Notes under the pieces: generated by a model
What the model was told of the DNA's origin: nothing
What the model saw: the letters and a program-made list of their open reading frames with translations, nothing else
The model's database searches: none
Program-made: the position numbers and the translations under genes
Part shown: positions 1 to 11,234 of the stretch, piece by piece
How the letters are laid out: each line of letters opens with the position of its first letter
Numbering within the stretch: position 1 is the first letter of the stretch
NCBI RefSeq assembly: GCF_051622035.1
Contig: NC_135360.1
Span: 10,468,001 to 10,532,000, forward strand
Direction of reading: 5' to 3'
Source: Arctopsyche grandis
Taxonomy: Eukaryota; Arthropoda; Insecta; Trichoptera; Hydropsychidae
Length of the DNA stretch: 64,000 nt

Positions 1-1215
1 AAGTTTAATATATTCATCTACTATTTCATCATACTTCTACTACTGATAAATGGTTTTAATAAAAACACAAATTTACAAAGTAGATATAATATATTTTATT
101 TTTTAGCTAAATCTATATTACAAAATAAATTTAATGAGATCCTTGTGCTTGTTTAAGAGGAACATAGTTTTTTAAAATTTGATTAAAATGATGCGAGATA
201 TACCATTAAGTGCGCAATTAATAATTGTGACTCCGCAAATTACATTTTTTTCACAAAATTTCTTAACAAAACAGATTCATTGCGCGTCTACGGTTCTACC
301 CTATCTTCAAATTCCTTACAATTCAAATACTACCTATATATTTATGTAATTACACTTGCAATAACAAATTTCATGAAATACAATAGATTTTATATGGTGG
401 TACAATTGAGCGTTATATACTACCAAGTGGTACGCGAGTCAAAAAGGGTTGGGAAACGCTGGTATAGATGGTCAATATTGTAAATAATAATTAATTAATT
501 CTCCAATTGAAGAAAATTCGATTTTCAATTCTTCTGAAAGTCGGGATTTTCAGAGGCAATGTCTGTTGAACTCGGGACAGTGCCGCTCAAATATGGACCT
601 CTGGCAACCCTGGACTCGCATCAAAAAAGATCGGGGATGCGTTTAAAACCGAAAACGATCAAGACAATGTCTCGATTTTAACGTGCATTAAAATTGTTCG
701 TGGTACGGATTTATTTTGTAGGTGAAAATATTCCACGGTGATTTCACTCTGATCACCGTGGATCAGAGTGGAGATTTCAAACGAAACACTTATGTGATAT
801 TGAGATGGTCATTGTGTGATGAACTTGGCCTTTCTACATATGTATACATATAACGCAGATAGAATGTAATCAATAATGAACACTCGCCCTGGATGACAAG
901 AGCAACAGTTATCGTTGTAAAGGTGACCCCTGAACGTGGATTGACCCATAACAATGTCGATAAAAGTCTCCGGCATTGTAGAATAGTTTCGCGAACCCGT
1001 CACCATGATACTGCCAAACATTGATGAAAATTTTTTACACATAAAATAACATATGAATAACGCTTTTGTAAATTTAAAGTATTTTAATATTATGCTTAAG
1101 ATTATAAAATTTTAGATTTGATTTTTAGAATACATATATAAGAAACACCATTAAACAATTTTTATTTACATACGAACATTAAATAAACAAAACTATTTTT
1201 ATTTATCTTTATTTT
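1..1215. other. AT-rich non-coding stretch
   Basis: I see no gene here. The ORFs are short and have low-complexity codon use. The only local structure is a pair of overlapping inverted repeats at 733-770 (see findings). Confidence 0.6.
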
Positions 1216-2125
1216 TCCTTTGTAAGATCTCACCTTGAATTTGCCTCAATTATCTGGTCACCTTTTTATTTTATTTTTTATTTATCCCATATTAATTGTA
1301 TTGAGAAAGTTCAACTTAAATTTATTAAATCTTTACGCTACCTTTTTCCTACCTATACCCATTCTACTGTTTCCGACATTTTAAAAATCCTTTCTTTTAA
1401 CAATCTTTCTGTCAGGCGACGACATACTGATGCTATATTCTTCTTTAAGCTCATTAATGGTTTCCTTGATTGTTCTGATTTACTGAATAAGGTTAATTTC
1501 AGAATCCCAGTTCGGTACTCTAGATGCGTTGCACTCTTTTCACTTGATCCTTTCAATACTAATTCCCAAAAATATTCTTATCTGCAGCGCGTTTATCGTA
1601 TGTTTAACGGAGAGCTGAATGAGGTTGATCTATTTGGTATTTCCCTACATCAATTCAGGTCTAATATCAAGAGAATCGTGACCGATCGATTCATTTCTTC
1701 TCCTATTCTATTTTTCCAATATTTCCAATATTTTTATACTTTAGTTTATTTATGTAATGTGCTATTTAATCATATTATAGCTTTCATTCTTTTCCTTTTC
1801 ATTTGTTTATTTTGTATTTACCTTTTTCATTTGTTTTATATTTGTAAATTTCAATTTCTTCTTATATTCTATTTTATAACCTTTTCCCAATATTTTAATA
1901 CTATAGTTTAATTATGCAATGTTCTACATATTTTGTCACGCCTTTATTCTTTACTTTTTAATTTGATTTCCTTATATTTATCTTTTTCATTTTTGTAAAA
2001 ATCTGTTATTGGACTCGGATGTTACATATATTATTTATTTACTATTTGTTTTTTTATACATATCTATGTACATCCTGTCTGTTGATTTTTCAATAAATAA
2101 AATAAAAAAAATAATAAAAAAAAAC
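1216..2125 (+). mobile_element. LINE (non-LTR retrotransposon) 3' remnant, reverse transcriptase tail
   Basis: One frame stays open for about 690 bp and reads RSHLEFASIIWSP, then IEKVQLKFIKSLRYLFP, then LSVRRRHTDAIFFFKLINGF, then VNFRIPVRYSR. This order is characteristic of the C-terminal end of jockey/CR1-like LINE reverse transcriptases, after the catalytic domain. The stop is at about 1909-1911. The piece ends in an A-rich tail near 2095-2125. The 5' part, including the catalytic YxDD region, is absent, so it is a 5'-truncated dead copy. Confidence 0.75.
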
Positions 2126-2560
2126 TATTGTTGTGTAGGGGTGGATGGAGGATACAAATAAAAGGCCAACGTCGCTTCACAGCATTTATTGGGTGATTAA
2201 GGAGATCCGCGCACAACCAGTGCTCCGTCCAGAATGCCTTAATATGGCCTAAGTACCTGCTTATAAACGACAGGTCGCTCACTGCATTTTCCTCAACGCG
2301 TTTTTTAACCTATTATTATAGTCTCGTACCAGATACGCCGTCCCACCGTCTCGGCATGCAGTCCCACGCTTTCGCGCTGTCAGTTCAGAGAACTCCAGTG
2401 GGAAGTGACCGAATGCCGTTACCGACCACTAAGTCAATTCGGGGGTCTCCATTGTTAGCCGACTGCACTTACGCCTCGAGATAATCCTCGAAAACCAATT
2501 AAAACGGCGGCTCCTTTTGGCATATGCTACACTATCATTATAAAAACACTAGTGTTGTAC
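2126..2560. other. Non-coding stretch, unassigned
   Basis: It is less AT-rich than its surroundings from about 2330 to 2520. It could be part of an older repeat adjoining the dispersed repeat at 2578. No gene is seen. Confidence 0.4.
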
Positions 2561-2577
2561 CCGATGACATATGGCAC

Positions 2578-2938
2578 ACGTATTCTGCCCTAAAGAGAGC
2601 TTTTTACACAGTGAACTAAAAGCGACCTTCTGAATACGGCAATACGGCTCTTTTCTCTTTAACTCCGCTGACCGACCAAACGAACCACTTGCTAGTGTCA
2701 GAGTAGCAGGTAAACTGTTGCTGGCGACCACGGGATCGTGGCTGGTGGGCGACTGCCCCAAGCTTCATTACGAACCGGTTCTGTTCACTCCATATTGTTC
2801 GTGTATGATGAATATTGAGCAATATAAATAAAGCATTTCTTGAATCTTGACTATCAATCAATTGAATTGAATCACCGAAAATATACTTTTCTTTATTAGG
2901 AGAAATGTGGGTAGGGCACTGCCCCAGTTTCCCTTAAA
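2578..2938 (+). repeat. Dispersed repeat family B, copy 1
   Basis: Matches the copy at 32890-33245 in the same orientation. Shared blocks include CGTATTCTGCCC, AATACGG, CTTTTCTCT, GCTGGCGAC, ACCGGTTCTG and the end GAGAAATGTGGGT with GGCA-TGCC and CCCTTAAAGA. The copies are clearly diverged with indels. No protein frame is shared between them, so I read it as a non-coding transposon segment of unknown class. Confidence 0.7.
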
Positions 2939-3017
2939 GACATATGTATGAAAATACATAGTGAACGTATTTCATATGTACATATGTATGTATGTATTTC
3001 AAATACATTACAAGATA

Positions 3018-3570
3018 TCTATATATAGAAAATTGAATGTATGTTTGTCTGTTTGTCTGTCTCTGTCTCGTATAGGCTCCTAATCCACTCAACCGATTAC
3101 GATGGAACTTTCAGGATTTGTTATATGCACGTTCGGGAAGATTACTATGAAAAAAAACGGGAGAAAACCTCTTAATAATATTATTTGTAATTACGATTTT
3201 ACCGACGCGAAAGTATGAAGCGCCATTATGTAGCCAAGGAAATGTGTTTGTTGGCAACCATGTTAACAGGTTGGTTTATGACGACACAGCGTTGAAGAGA
3301 CTTTACTCCACGGCGTTGGGCTCCAACCATCACTTGAAACGGGAACAGGAACGGGAAAAACGGGAATGAGTGGTATTGCAACGCAATAATTTCAAATGTT
3401 TTCGCGTCGCGACCAGCATTGTTAGGCGTGAAATAAACAAACAATTGAATAATTTTGTTTATTTATTGAAAGTGTTCGCTGCCTGCATTTGGGAACAGGA
3501 ATTGCTGCAACGGGAACAGGAATTGCTTGCGTTATTGTGGCATTGCAACGCATGATGGGGTTCAGCTAGT
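3018..3570 (+). mobile_element. Helentron-type non-autonomous element (HINE-like)
   Basis: The left end, TCTATATATAGAAAATTG followed by GTTTGTCTG repeats and a segment reading CTCCTAATCCACTCAACCG, matches the 5' layout of Helentron-associated elements in insects. The right end is TTCAGCTAGT, their usual 3' end. The inside carries repeated GGGAACAGGAA motifs. There is no Rep/helicase coding capacity. A reversed, partial relative lies at 52851-53138. Class assignment rests on terminal motifs remembered from the family. Confidence 0.7.
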
Positions 3571-3755
3571 TTGATATAAAGTGTTATTTAAAAATCACAT
3601 ATAATTATAACAATATATTAAGTAATTATTAAACACTTAGTCCAGAGACGTCATTGTAATTATTTATTTTAATTTAAATTTAATTTAATTTACAATATAA
3701 AATGATAATGTTATAATAAAACTAGTGCTGCACCCGATGAAATATCATGGCATGG

Positions 3756-4186
3756 CAGTGGCGTAGCGTGAATTCCTGGTGCCCCCCCCGCAAAATATTT
3801 TAAGGCGCCCCCCCCCCCTCCCCCATATAATAATATTAGCAAAATAACTTTCCAAATTAATATTTATACTTTTTTATCTATATATGTACCTATATATCAA
3901 AGTGCATTAATAGTTTAATCTGGACGACCAACAAGCAGTGCACAATCTGTTTAAAGTAACTGATGGTGAATTTTTATTAAAAACTTCCCACCTGTTAATG
4001 GTGGCAGCGAAAAATTTATAAATTTTATTGGTTTTAATCATATAATTTTGTTTTATTGTTTACACATTGAAAAAATATATACAAGAATAAGAGAATTCTC
4101 AACAAATTGAAAAATCCGTAAAAAAGGCGCGCTTCGTGGCGCCCCCCCGCATTGCGGGGTCTGCGGGCGTGGTAGTTACGCCACTG
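3756..4186. mobile_element. hAT-like MITE with 8-bp target duplication
   Basis: The ends read CAGTGGCGTA at both sides (inverted), and the element is flanked on both sides by the identical 8 bp TGGCATGG (3748-3755 and 4187-4194). An 8-bp duplication and a CAG-TG start are hallmarks of hAT elements. It is 431 bp with runs of C near both ends and no transposase. It landed inside an older repeat whose sequence (ACTAGTGCTGCACCCGATGA) continues after the element. Confidence 0.9.
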
Positions 4187-4194
4187 TGGCATGG

Positions 4195-7100
4195 GTGTTG
4201 GCAAATTAAGTTATTAAATTAAAAAAAAATATATTTATATTTAATTTAATATTTATATTTAATTTTTAATATGAAAAAAAATGGTAAAAACTATTTACCT
4301 ACCTACATATGTACAATATAAAACACCAATAGAAAAATTAATTAATTAAATACATTTTCAATAGATGGTGGTAAATCCTCAGAGACTTAGCGCTGTCTAT
4401 TAGCCTAGAGGAAAAATTGGTAGCAAACATTATACATATATAGAAGTTTTTTTCTTTTATTATTATATTCGTAAGTTTAGTTGGGAATTTTTTTAGCTGT
4501 GACGTACATATAATGTGTGTCGAATCGAAACGACTATTATAGTATGGCGAGCGTTATCGCAGACAGACACACAGACGGAATAGCGATATTATATATGTAT
4601 ATGATGATGATATGATATGATGATCCTCTAAAATTTACAAAATATACTGCTCGGTAAATCAATTTGATGACGCTTAAAAGTCTGGTAATTTTTCTGTCAA
4701 ATTACTTTAATGCTTTATTCTCTAAATTGATAATTGATCACAGATTTGAACATTTATCTTTTGACCCAATTAGATTCGAAATTATTTTTTTTTCAATTTT
4801 TGTTGCCGGTCTAATCTAGTAAGTGTTTACTAGTGTTCTTCGTTATGGAACATTATTGTTTAAAGTTCAACAGCTTAATTCTATATTGATTATGTAATCG
4901 CACAATATAATGGCATACAAATTAATTAGCAATCGTAACTGATCGATGAATCCATAAACACTGTAAAAAAAAAAATATATATATATATACATATATATTT
5001 TTTTAAATATATTATATATGGATATTGTACACATACAACTACTCAACTCAATTCAGACTATTGCGTCATATTTCCGATTCAAATATCTCGGAAAATAATC
5101 ACTAAAATCCGCATTCAGTATTTTTGCCATGTAAGCAAACATCTAACATAAATACATAATAAGGTCATGTATATTATATGTATATTAATTAATTAATCAA
5201 TTTTAATTAATTAATATACATGTACATATGTATATCAATATCCACATTCAGTGGTGTATCATCAATGATGCAGGTGGTGCAACTACACCAGGTTCCAGAT
5301 CTTTGGGAGGCCCTTTTTGAAAAAAAAATCTACAGTTGTAGTGACGCCAAAAAATATTTATAATTGAGTGATGCTTAATGACGTTATATATGTACATGCA
5401 TATTTGTGACTACATTAGTTTTAGCTACCCAATATATTATTTAGTAAACCATGTTTTTCGACAAAATGGTGATTTTAAAGAAAAACGAAGAAAAATAAAT
5501 TAGAACTCTATCATATTGAATTGTCTAGTTTAAGTTTAGATTAGTATTAATTTGTAACATTATGAAATTATGTTACAAATGTGTGATATTTTCATAATCA
5601 CAATCAAAAAATTATATGTACATATGTATATATGTATGTATGTATGAATTCAATTAAAAGAGACAATCTTTAATTATTTTTAAGACGTACATTGACTGAT
5701 ATTTAACAAAATATTTATAATATAATAGTCATAAACAATAAGTTTCTTGGAATGATTGTAATGGCTCTATTTATTTGTATGCATTAACATTTGACGTATG
5801 TACGCATACAAAAAAGTTTATATTAACAATATATTAATTACTTAATTATTTACAATAAAATTAAAGTAAATAAAAACATGAAATTCTAGAGGAAATGATT
5901 TGGTGGAAAATCATAAAAAAATATATATATTTTAGAATTTGTTGGATATTAATTTTAATTGCTATACTTATAGTAAAATTAATTACAAAATTGATTTTTC
6001 ATCGACGATTATCGTCATTAAAATATTTTCATCGGCGATATTAGCAAGATGACGCAGAGTCTAGACCGGGTCACAGTTGGTCATCACCAGGAACCAATTG
6101 TCCGGATAGACAGATGTTTGACACCGGCACGAGTAGTTGAGGTTCAGGGTTCAAATCCCAATGTCCTCATAACATAAACAAAAACATATTCGATCATTAC
6201 TATCGATCACTTCGTTATGTTGATCAACACAAATCTGTAATATGTACATATGTATACCAAATTGATCATCGTTTGATAGGAAAAATTTGATTTTATTGAT
6301 AATCCAAAAAGAACAATGAATCTATATAAAATATAATCTATATACAATACACGCATGTTAATTTTGGGAAAGAAGGTCTCATGGTCTTATTTTTTTTCCT
6401 TTAGTGATAGAATAAATAGGAAATAATAAAAAAAAAAATTTTGAACCCAAACCGAGGCCATTTTTTTTAGTTTCAGAAGAAATTAAATAATAATACTAAT
6501 TATAAATAATTTTACATTTTCTTGTAATTATCCTACATTTCCAGGTTTAAAACATGAGACTAATCCCTTAACACTTATTAAAATTATAATCAATTCAATC
6601 TTTTCCTAAAAGGAGAAGGCCTCTCTTGTGTAGGAAAAGGTTAAAGTAGCCTTTTTTTTAATTATTAGCTTTAATTCTAGTCGAGGAAAAGTACACAATT
6701 AATAAACGTAGGTATCTAAATAACTACCATGTTGGAATTTATTATAGAATTTTAGATTCATTGTGAACTTATTATTATAATATATGTACAAAGCATATCT
6801 TTACATGACCCCGATGCCACTTTGAGCAGTAAACTGTAGTGATTACTTTTTAATGGTTAAATACTGGTAATCTGAAATTCATGCTATAGTATAAATTAAA
6901 ATTATAATAATTACAACCCAATTGATAAGACTATTACGTTGAAGGTCTATAACTATAACGCAAGAGTATATGTAGAGTTCATGAGTCTTCTTTAAATATT
7001 ATACTTTCTCTTTATAAGAATTTCAAAACAAGCATTTTTTTTTGTTTTTGCAAAGTTCGATTTATCTCAAATTGTTCTAAATTTTAAATAAAAAATAAAT

Positions 7101-8417
7101 TAGTATTATATAAAAGTTTATACAATTCGTGCATTTTTTTTAATTATTCGATAAGAAACTTCGTAAAAAAATACTGGCGTAAAATAAATGCATTGAAGTC
7201 ACAGTCTCTCAAATATTTAATTTAAACTTAATATTCAATTTAATTTATTTGAATGCGTATTTATAAAGATTCTCAATTCAAAACCCATTATCAAAATAAC
7301 ATATGTACATACATACATCAATTATTAATTATTTTTATTATTATTTAATTATCAATTATTTTTATGCCTTAAAAAGTCACTGCAACATGACCGGGAGTTT
7401 ATAATTAACATTAGAATATTTGAACCAAATACCACAACGTTCTATGATAATGTGTATATTATGTATCAGATGTACATACAATCAATGTATGGATGTATCT
7501 AAATATCTACATACAAATGTATCATATAATACATAATTAGTATGAGTCTCACAAGAACTACTTATTATATTATATCATTAGTACTATAATTTCAGATTCA
7601 TATTATTCCATTTACTCGTTGAGTTTATGAGCGTATTATAATATACTACAAATATTTGAAAAGTGTGATTTTTTTCGGTCAAAGGTGATGTACATATATT
7701 TGATAAGTGATCATCGTTGGCGGTACATATTATAATAAGTGATAGTTTTACCATTTCAATAACAATTATATTTTTATCAGTTGTAAAAAGAGAAATAAAT
7801 CCATTTCGAAAATTATCCGCGATAATTATCCATATGCACTTTGAATTGGATTTCAATGAATTCTTGCAATATATTGACTACATTATTAATTCACTATGCA
7901 CATTCGGTATTGCTATTATTTTTACACGCTATTGCTACAAATTGTACTCTAAATTAATGTTAATATCGTATGAATGTATAAAATTCAGAAAAAAATATTA
8001 AATGTATAAAAGTTGATTCAATACTATGGCACGATACATTGTACTATTGTTAGCATGAATTGTATCCAGTCATATTGTATATATGACTCGAGAAATCAAT
8101 GTCTAAAAGATATTATATCATTCTAATTGAGCGATTGCCACAATAAATATAACAAAGTTTTATCTAGCATATGCTAAATATTTAAGTACATGCATTATAT
8201 TAAAGCAACAACACTTGCGGCTTAGAAAAAGTCATATCGTATTGTAATTGTGTATCAGAAATAAAGTAAACAAACAATTACTAACTTTTATTTTCTTATT
8301 TATACTACTACTTACAAATTCGTTAATAATAAAATAAACATATATATTGTAAACGATGGATAGTCATGTCTATCATCCACTATTAGTGTTATATATGTAC
8401 ATACATATGTATCCAAT
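4195..8417. other. AT-rich intergenic DNA
   Basis: I see no supported gene in these 4.2 kb. ORFs up to 94 codons at 7584-8001 overlap on both strands and have random-looking composition. Contents are poly-A/T tracts, TATG microsatellites, an AT-rich palindrome near 5170-5225 and a weak SINE-like segment near 6050-6165. Confidence 0.6.
6050..6165 (+). repeat. Possible tRNA-like SINE fragment
   Basis: GGTTCAAATCC near 6150 resembles a tRNA B box, with a GC-richer segment of about 90 bp before it. It lacks the body shared by the other SINE copies in this window, so assignment is weak. Confidence 0.3.
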
Positions 8418-8770
8418 ATGGTTTCTCCTCGGGTCGACTCGAGATGGACATTCCCGGGAACTCACGGAATTTTTATGTCCTGGGTCCCGGGAATTCTTAT
8501 CCCGAATACCAGGAAAATATTTCAATTAAAACTTTCTTTAAATGTTTTAATAAAGGTGAATGCAAATCCTACGATGAAACTATTATGGAGCGAGTGTATC
8601 CTTCATGTATTGACGTTTCCACAATGAAAGAAACTCTTTTAGATTCTGATGAAGATGAGATAATTATGTGTCAAAGTCAAAACTACAGAATAACGTAAAT
8701 AAAAATAGCCTCAATTAAAAAAAAAAAAGAAATGAAAAGATGCATTCTGACCGGAGAAAAACCGATAAAT

Positions 8771-8843
<73 letters not shown>

Positions 8844-8960
8844 TTATAATAATAAAAAAGAAATTTTAAAAAATTATTAACATTATATGTCCCGGGACCC
8901 CAGGAATCCCGGGATCGATCCTAAGCTCTGTCCCATGTTCCGGGAGTTGAGAAAGTCCAG
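8418..8960 (+). mobile_element. CCCGGG-rich hAT-like relic with a small ORF
   Basis: CCCGGGA motifs cluster at both sides (8450-8510 and 8889-8945). The left part (ACGGAATTTTTATGTCC) resembles the hAT-like end at 53150-53292 read on the other strand. Between them an 84-codon frame (8444-8698) encodes an acidic peptide with LLDSDEDEI. It may be a decayed transposase fragment, but I do not recognise a domain. A TA/TG microsatellite at 8773-8840 lies inside. Confidence 0.5.
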
Positions 8961-9558
8961 GAAATCAGAAATCCTAGTATCCACATCATAATCAAACCTT
9001 TACTATATTCTGCTGGTGAAGAGTAAACCTTTTACTATATATTTTGCGTACCACTTACATATGTACATATGTAAAATTATTAATATCCTTTAATATGAGT
9101 GTGGAATGTAGCATACATTTTGGTTTAGTTTAAGTTATAAATTAGCTTTTGTTAAAATTAAAAATAAAATAAATAAAAATTGTAATTCCCTTATATATTC
9201 TGCTTAAATTCAAAGGTAGAAACAGAAGTTATTATCTTAAACGGTTATATCTTCTGCCATTTAGCAACAGAACAATTTTATGGGAAGGATGAAAACAGTT
9301 ATTGAAATTAATTAAATGTACTCTTCATGCGACGAATCATTCGTTTCAGCAACCCGCATCCAATAAATGTACCATAGATAAATATATCTGCAATCATTCT
9401 ACAGTTGTACTAGAAAAAATGATCATGTGTGCATATATGGACGAATATCAACGAATAATTTTTAATAGAGCGTAATGAAAGAAAATAAATTCAATATATG
9501 GACTGTGAAACAGATAGAGCTTTACGGAAATACATATATTCTCAAATAATTTTCAATT
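8961..9558. other. AT-rich intergenic DNA
   Basis: Nothing recognisable. Confidence 0.6.
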
Positions 9559-9559
9559 A

Positions 9560-10249
9560 AAACGACACATAGACAATATTTGTTTGCGAGCCACAAAAAT
9601 GCTGGGATTCGTACTACGAGTTAGTAAACCTTTCCAGAGTGCGTTGGTGCTTAAAATTCTTTATGAATCTTTAGTACGTAGCATTCTAGAATTTTCTTTC
9701 ATTATATGGTATCCTACCCATATAACTCATTCATTGAAGATTGAGAGAATCCAAAACGGTTTATTTATAGATATCTTTATATGAAACGGTATGGTTATTA
9801 TCCTTGGCTATATCCTAGTGCATTCCTATTAGGCGCGTTAGGTTTCAACTCATTGGAGTCTCGTCGGAATATGTTACTGGGAAGGCACTTTTTTAAGCTG
9901 TTGAATGGGATAATACACAATCCTAAGGTTCTTAATGAATTTAGGTTTTATGCACCTAGTAAATTCAGGGACTTGAGGAATCGTGATTTGTTTGTTCCTC
10001 CTGTGGCCCGCACAAATATGTTAGCAACGGCTCCTATATCTAGGGCGATATATCTGCCCAACCGGATTGCTGGTGAAATTGACCTCTTGAATATAAACTA
10101 TGCTAATCTGGTTGAGTGGTTGTTGAGGAATGCCAGTGGTTGATTTTGTCAATTATAAATGTGAATGATTGTTATTTTTTATGATTTTAATGCTGTTGTG
10201 TTAAGAGGGCTGTACACCCGAAACCTTAATAATGTTGCCGTTTCTTTCT

Positions 10250-10253
<4 letters not shown>
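9560..10253 (+). mobile_element. LINE 3' remnant with a frameshift
   Basis: The frame reads LKILYESLVRSILEFSFIIW, then KIERIQN, and shifts at about 9760-9780 into KRYGYYPWLYPSAFLLGALG, LESRRNMLLGRHFFKLLNG and KFRDLRNRDLFVPPVART. This is again the post-catalytic tail of a LINE reverse transcriptase, comparable to the copy at 1216 (SILEF-IIW with HLEFASIIW; FFKLLNG with FFKLING). The frameshift and missing 5' part show a dead copy. It stops at TGA 10141 and its 3' end meets a TA microsatellite. Confidence 0.75.

Positions 10254-10328
<75 letters not shown>
10254..10328. repeat. TA dinucleotide microsatellite
   Basis: Over 35 TA units, immediately followed by a 17-bp unit (ATTGAGTGAATGCGACA) that occurs twice, at about 10327-10371, separated by a short AT spacer. 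It may be the tail of the preceding LINE. Confidence 0.95.
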
Positions 10329-10330
<2 letters not shown>

Positions 10331-10371
10331 AGTGAATGCGACAATATATAAATTGAGTGAATGCGACAGTT

Positions 10372-11095
10372 GCGCTTCGACCAGATAAAACGTATTTTAA
10401 ATTGATAAAATCGAGGTTTCGTATTCTCCTATTTTCTCCTCCAAAACTGGACCAATTTAAAAAAAAAAATCATCATCGGTATGAGAAAGATATTTTCTGT
10501 GCAACTATGCGCGTATTTTTTTTTAAATCGACCGTTAAATAAGCATGCTGGACTCTTTTCGTGGGTGTAAAAAAGAGGCGATTTTATTGATGTTTGGCGG
10601 CTCCTAGCTCCTATAAAAAATAACTAATCAAAAATTGAAAACGATAGATGCAACTCAATGGTGGATATCCATAGCATATTAAAAAATAATTTCTCTAGTG
10701 CCATAATTGAGGAAAGGAGAAGTCTAATACGTTTGATGGACAAGGCGCTGGTGTCCAGCCCTCTTAATATTGTTATTATTATTTTTATCATGTTATTATT
10801 ATTGAATGACTGGCCACAGTGACGCGTTAGAGCTCTCTGTAATGTCACGGTGGCTAATATGTTAAAATAAAAAAATATATATAATTTTACTTTAATATTC
10901 TATCAATTTTAAGCAAAAAAAAAACTCATAAAATACATATGTATGTATATACATATATTGAATGTCTAGTATAGCTTCTGCACGTTTGATAGTGATTTTC
11001 CAAGCTCGTACATGTGTTCGTCTGGCGGTTGAATATGATAATACACAATATAAATAAATTAGTAGAGGTGTCGGCGCACGGGTCCCTCCCACCCA
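10372..11095. other. Upstream region of apolipophorin
   Basis: No gene seen. The last 100 bp before the TATA box are GC-richer and probably belong to the proximal promoter. I could not assign specific activator sites. Confidence 0.5.
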
Positions 11096-11099
11096 CTTG

Positions 11100-11135
11100 T
11101 ATATAAAGGCTGTTGGAGGGCCGGCAGACCATTTA
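11100..11135 (+). promoter_or_regulatory. TATA box and initiator of apolipophorin
   Basis: TATATAAAG at 11100-11108 is followed 31 bp later by CCATTT with its A at 11131, a good match to the arthropod initiator (TCA[G/T]T[C/T]). This spacing predicts transcription from about 11131 and a 5' UTR of about 104 nt (11131-11234). The surrounding 100 bp are GC-richer than the neighbourhood, as expected for a focused, highly expressed promoter. Not tested against transcripts. Confidence 0.75.
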
Positions 11136-11234
11136 GCAGTTGGGAGGTTCGCAAGAGCAGCGACCGCCCCTACAGCACTTGCAGCTCAACCAACTACCAA
11201 ACCATCAACGGCCTACACGCCGGAGCACCCGAAC

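Noticed and set aside
7584..8001. Overlapping 90- and 94-codon ORFs on opposite strands
   Set aside because: Both are rich in Ile/Asn/Lys as expected from AT-rich DNA. No motif or splice pattern.
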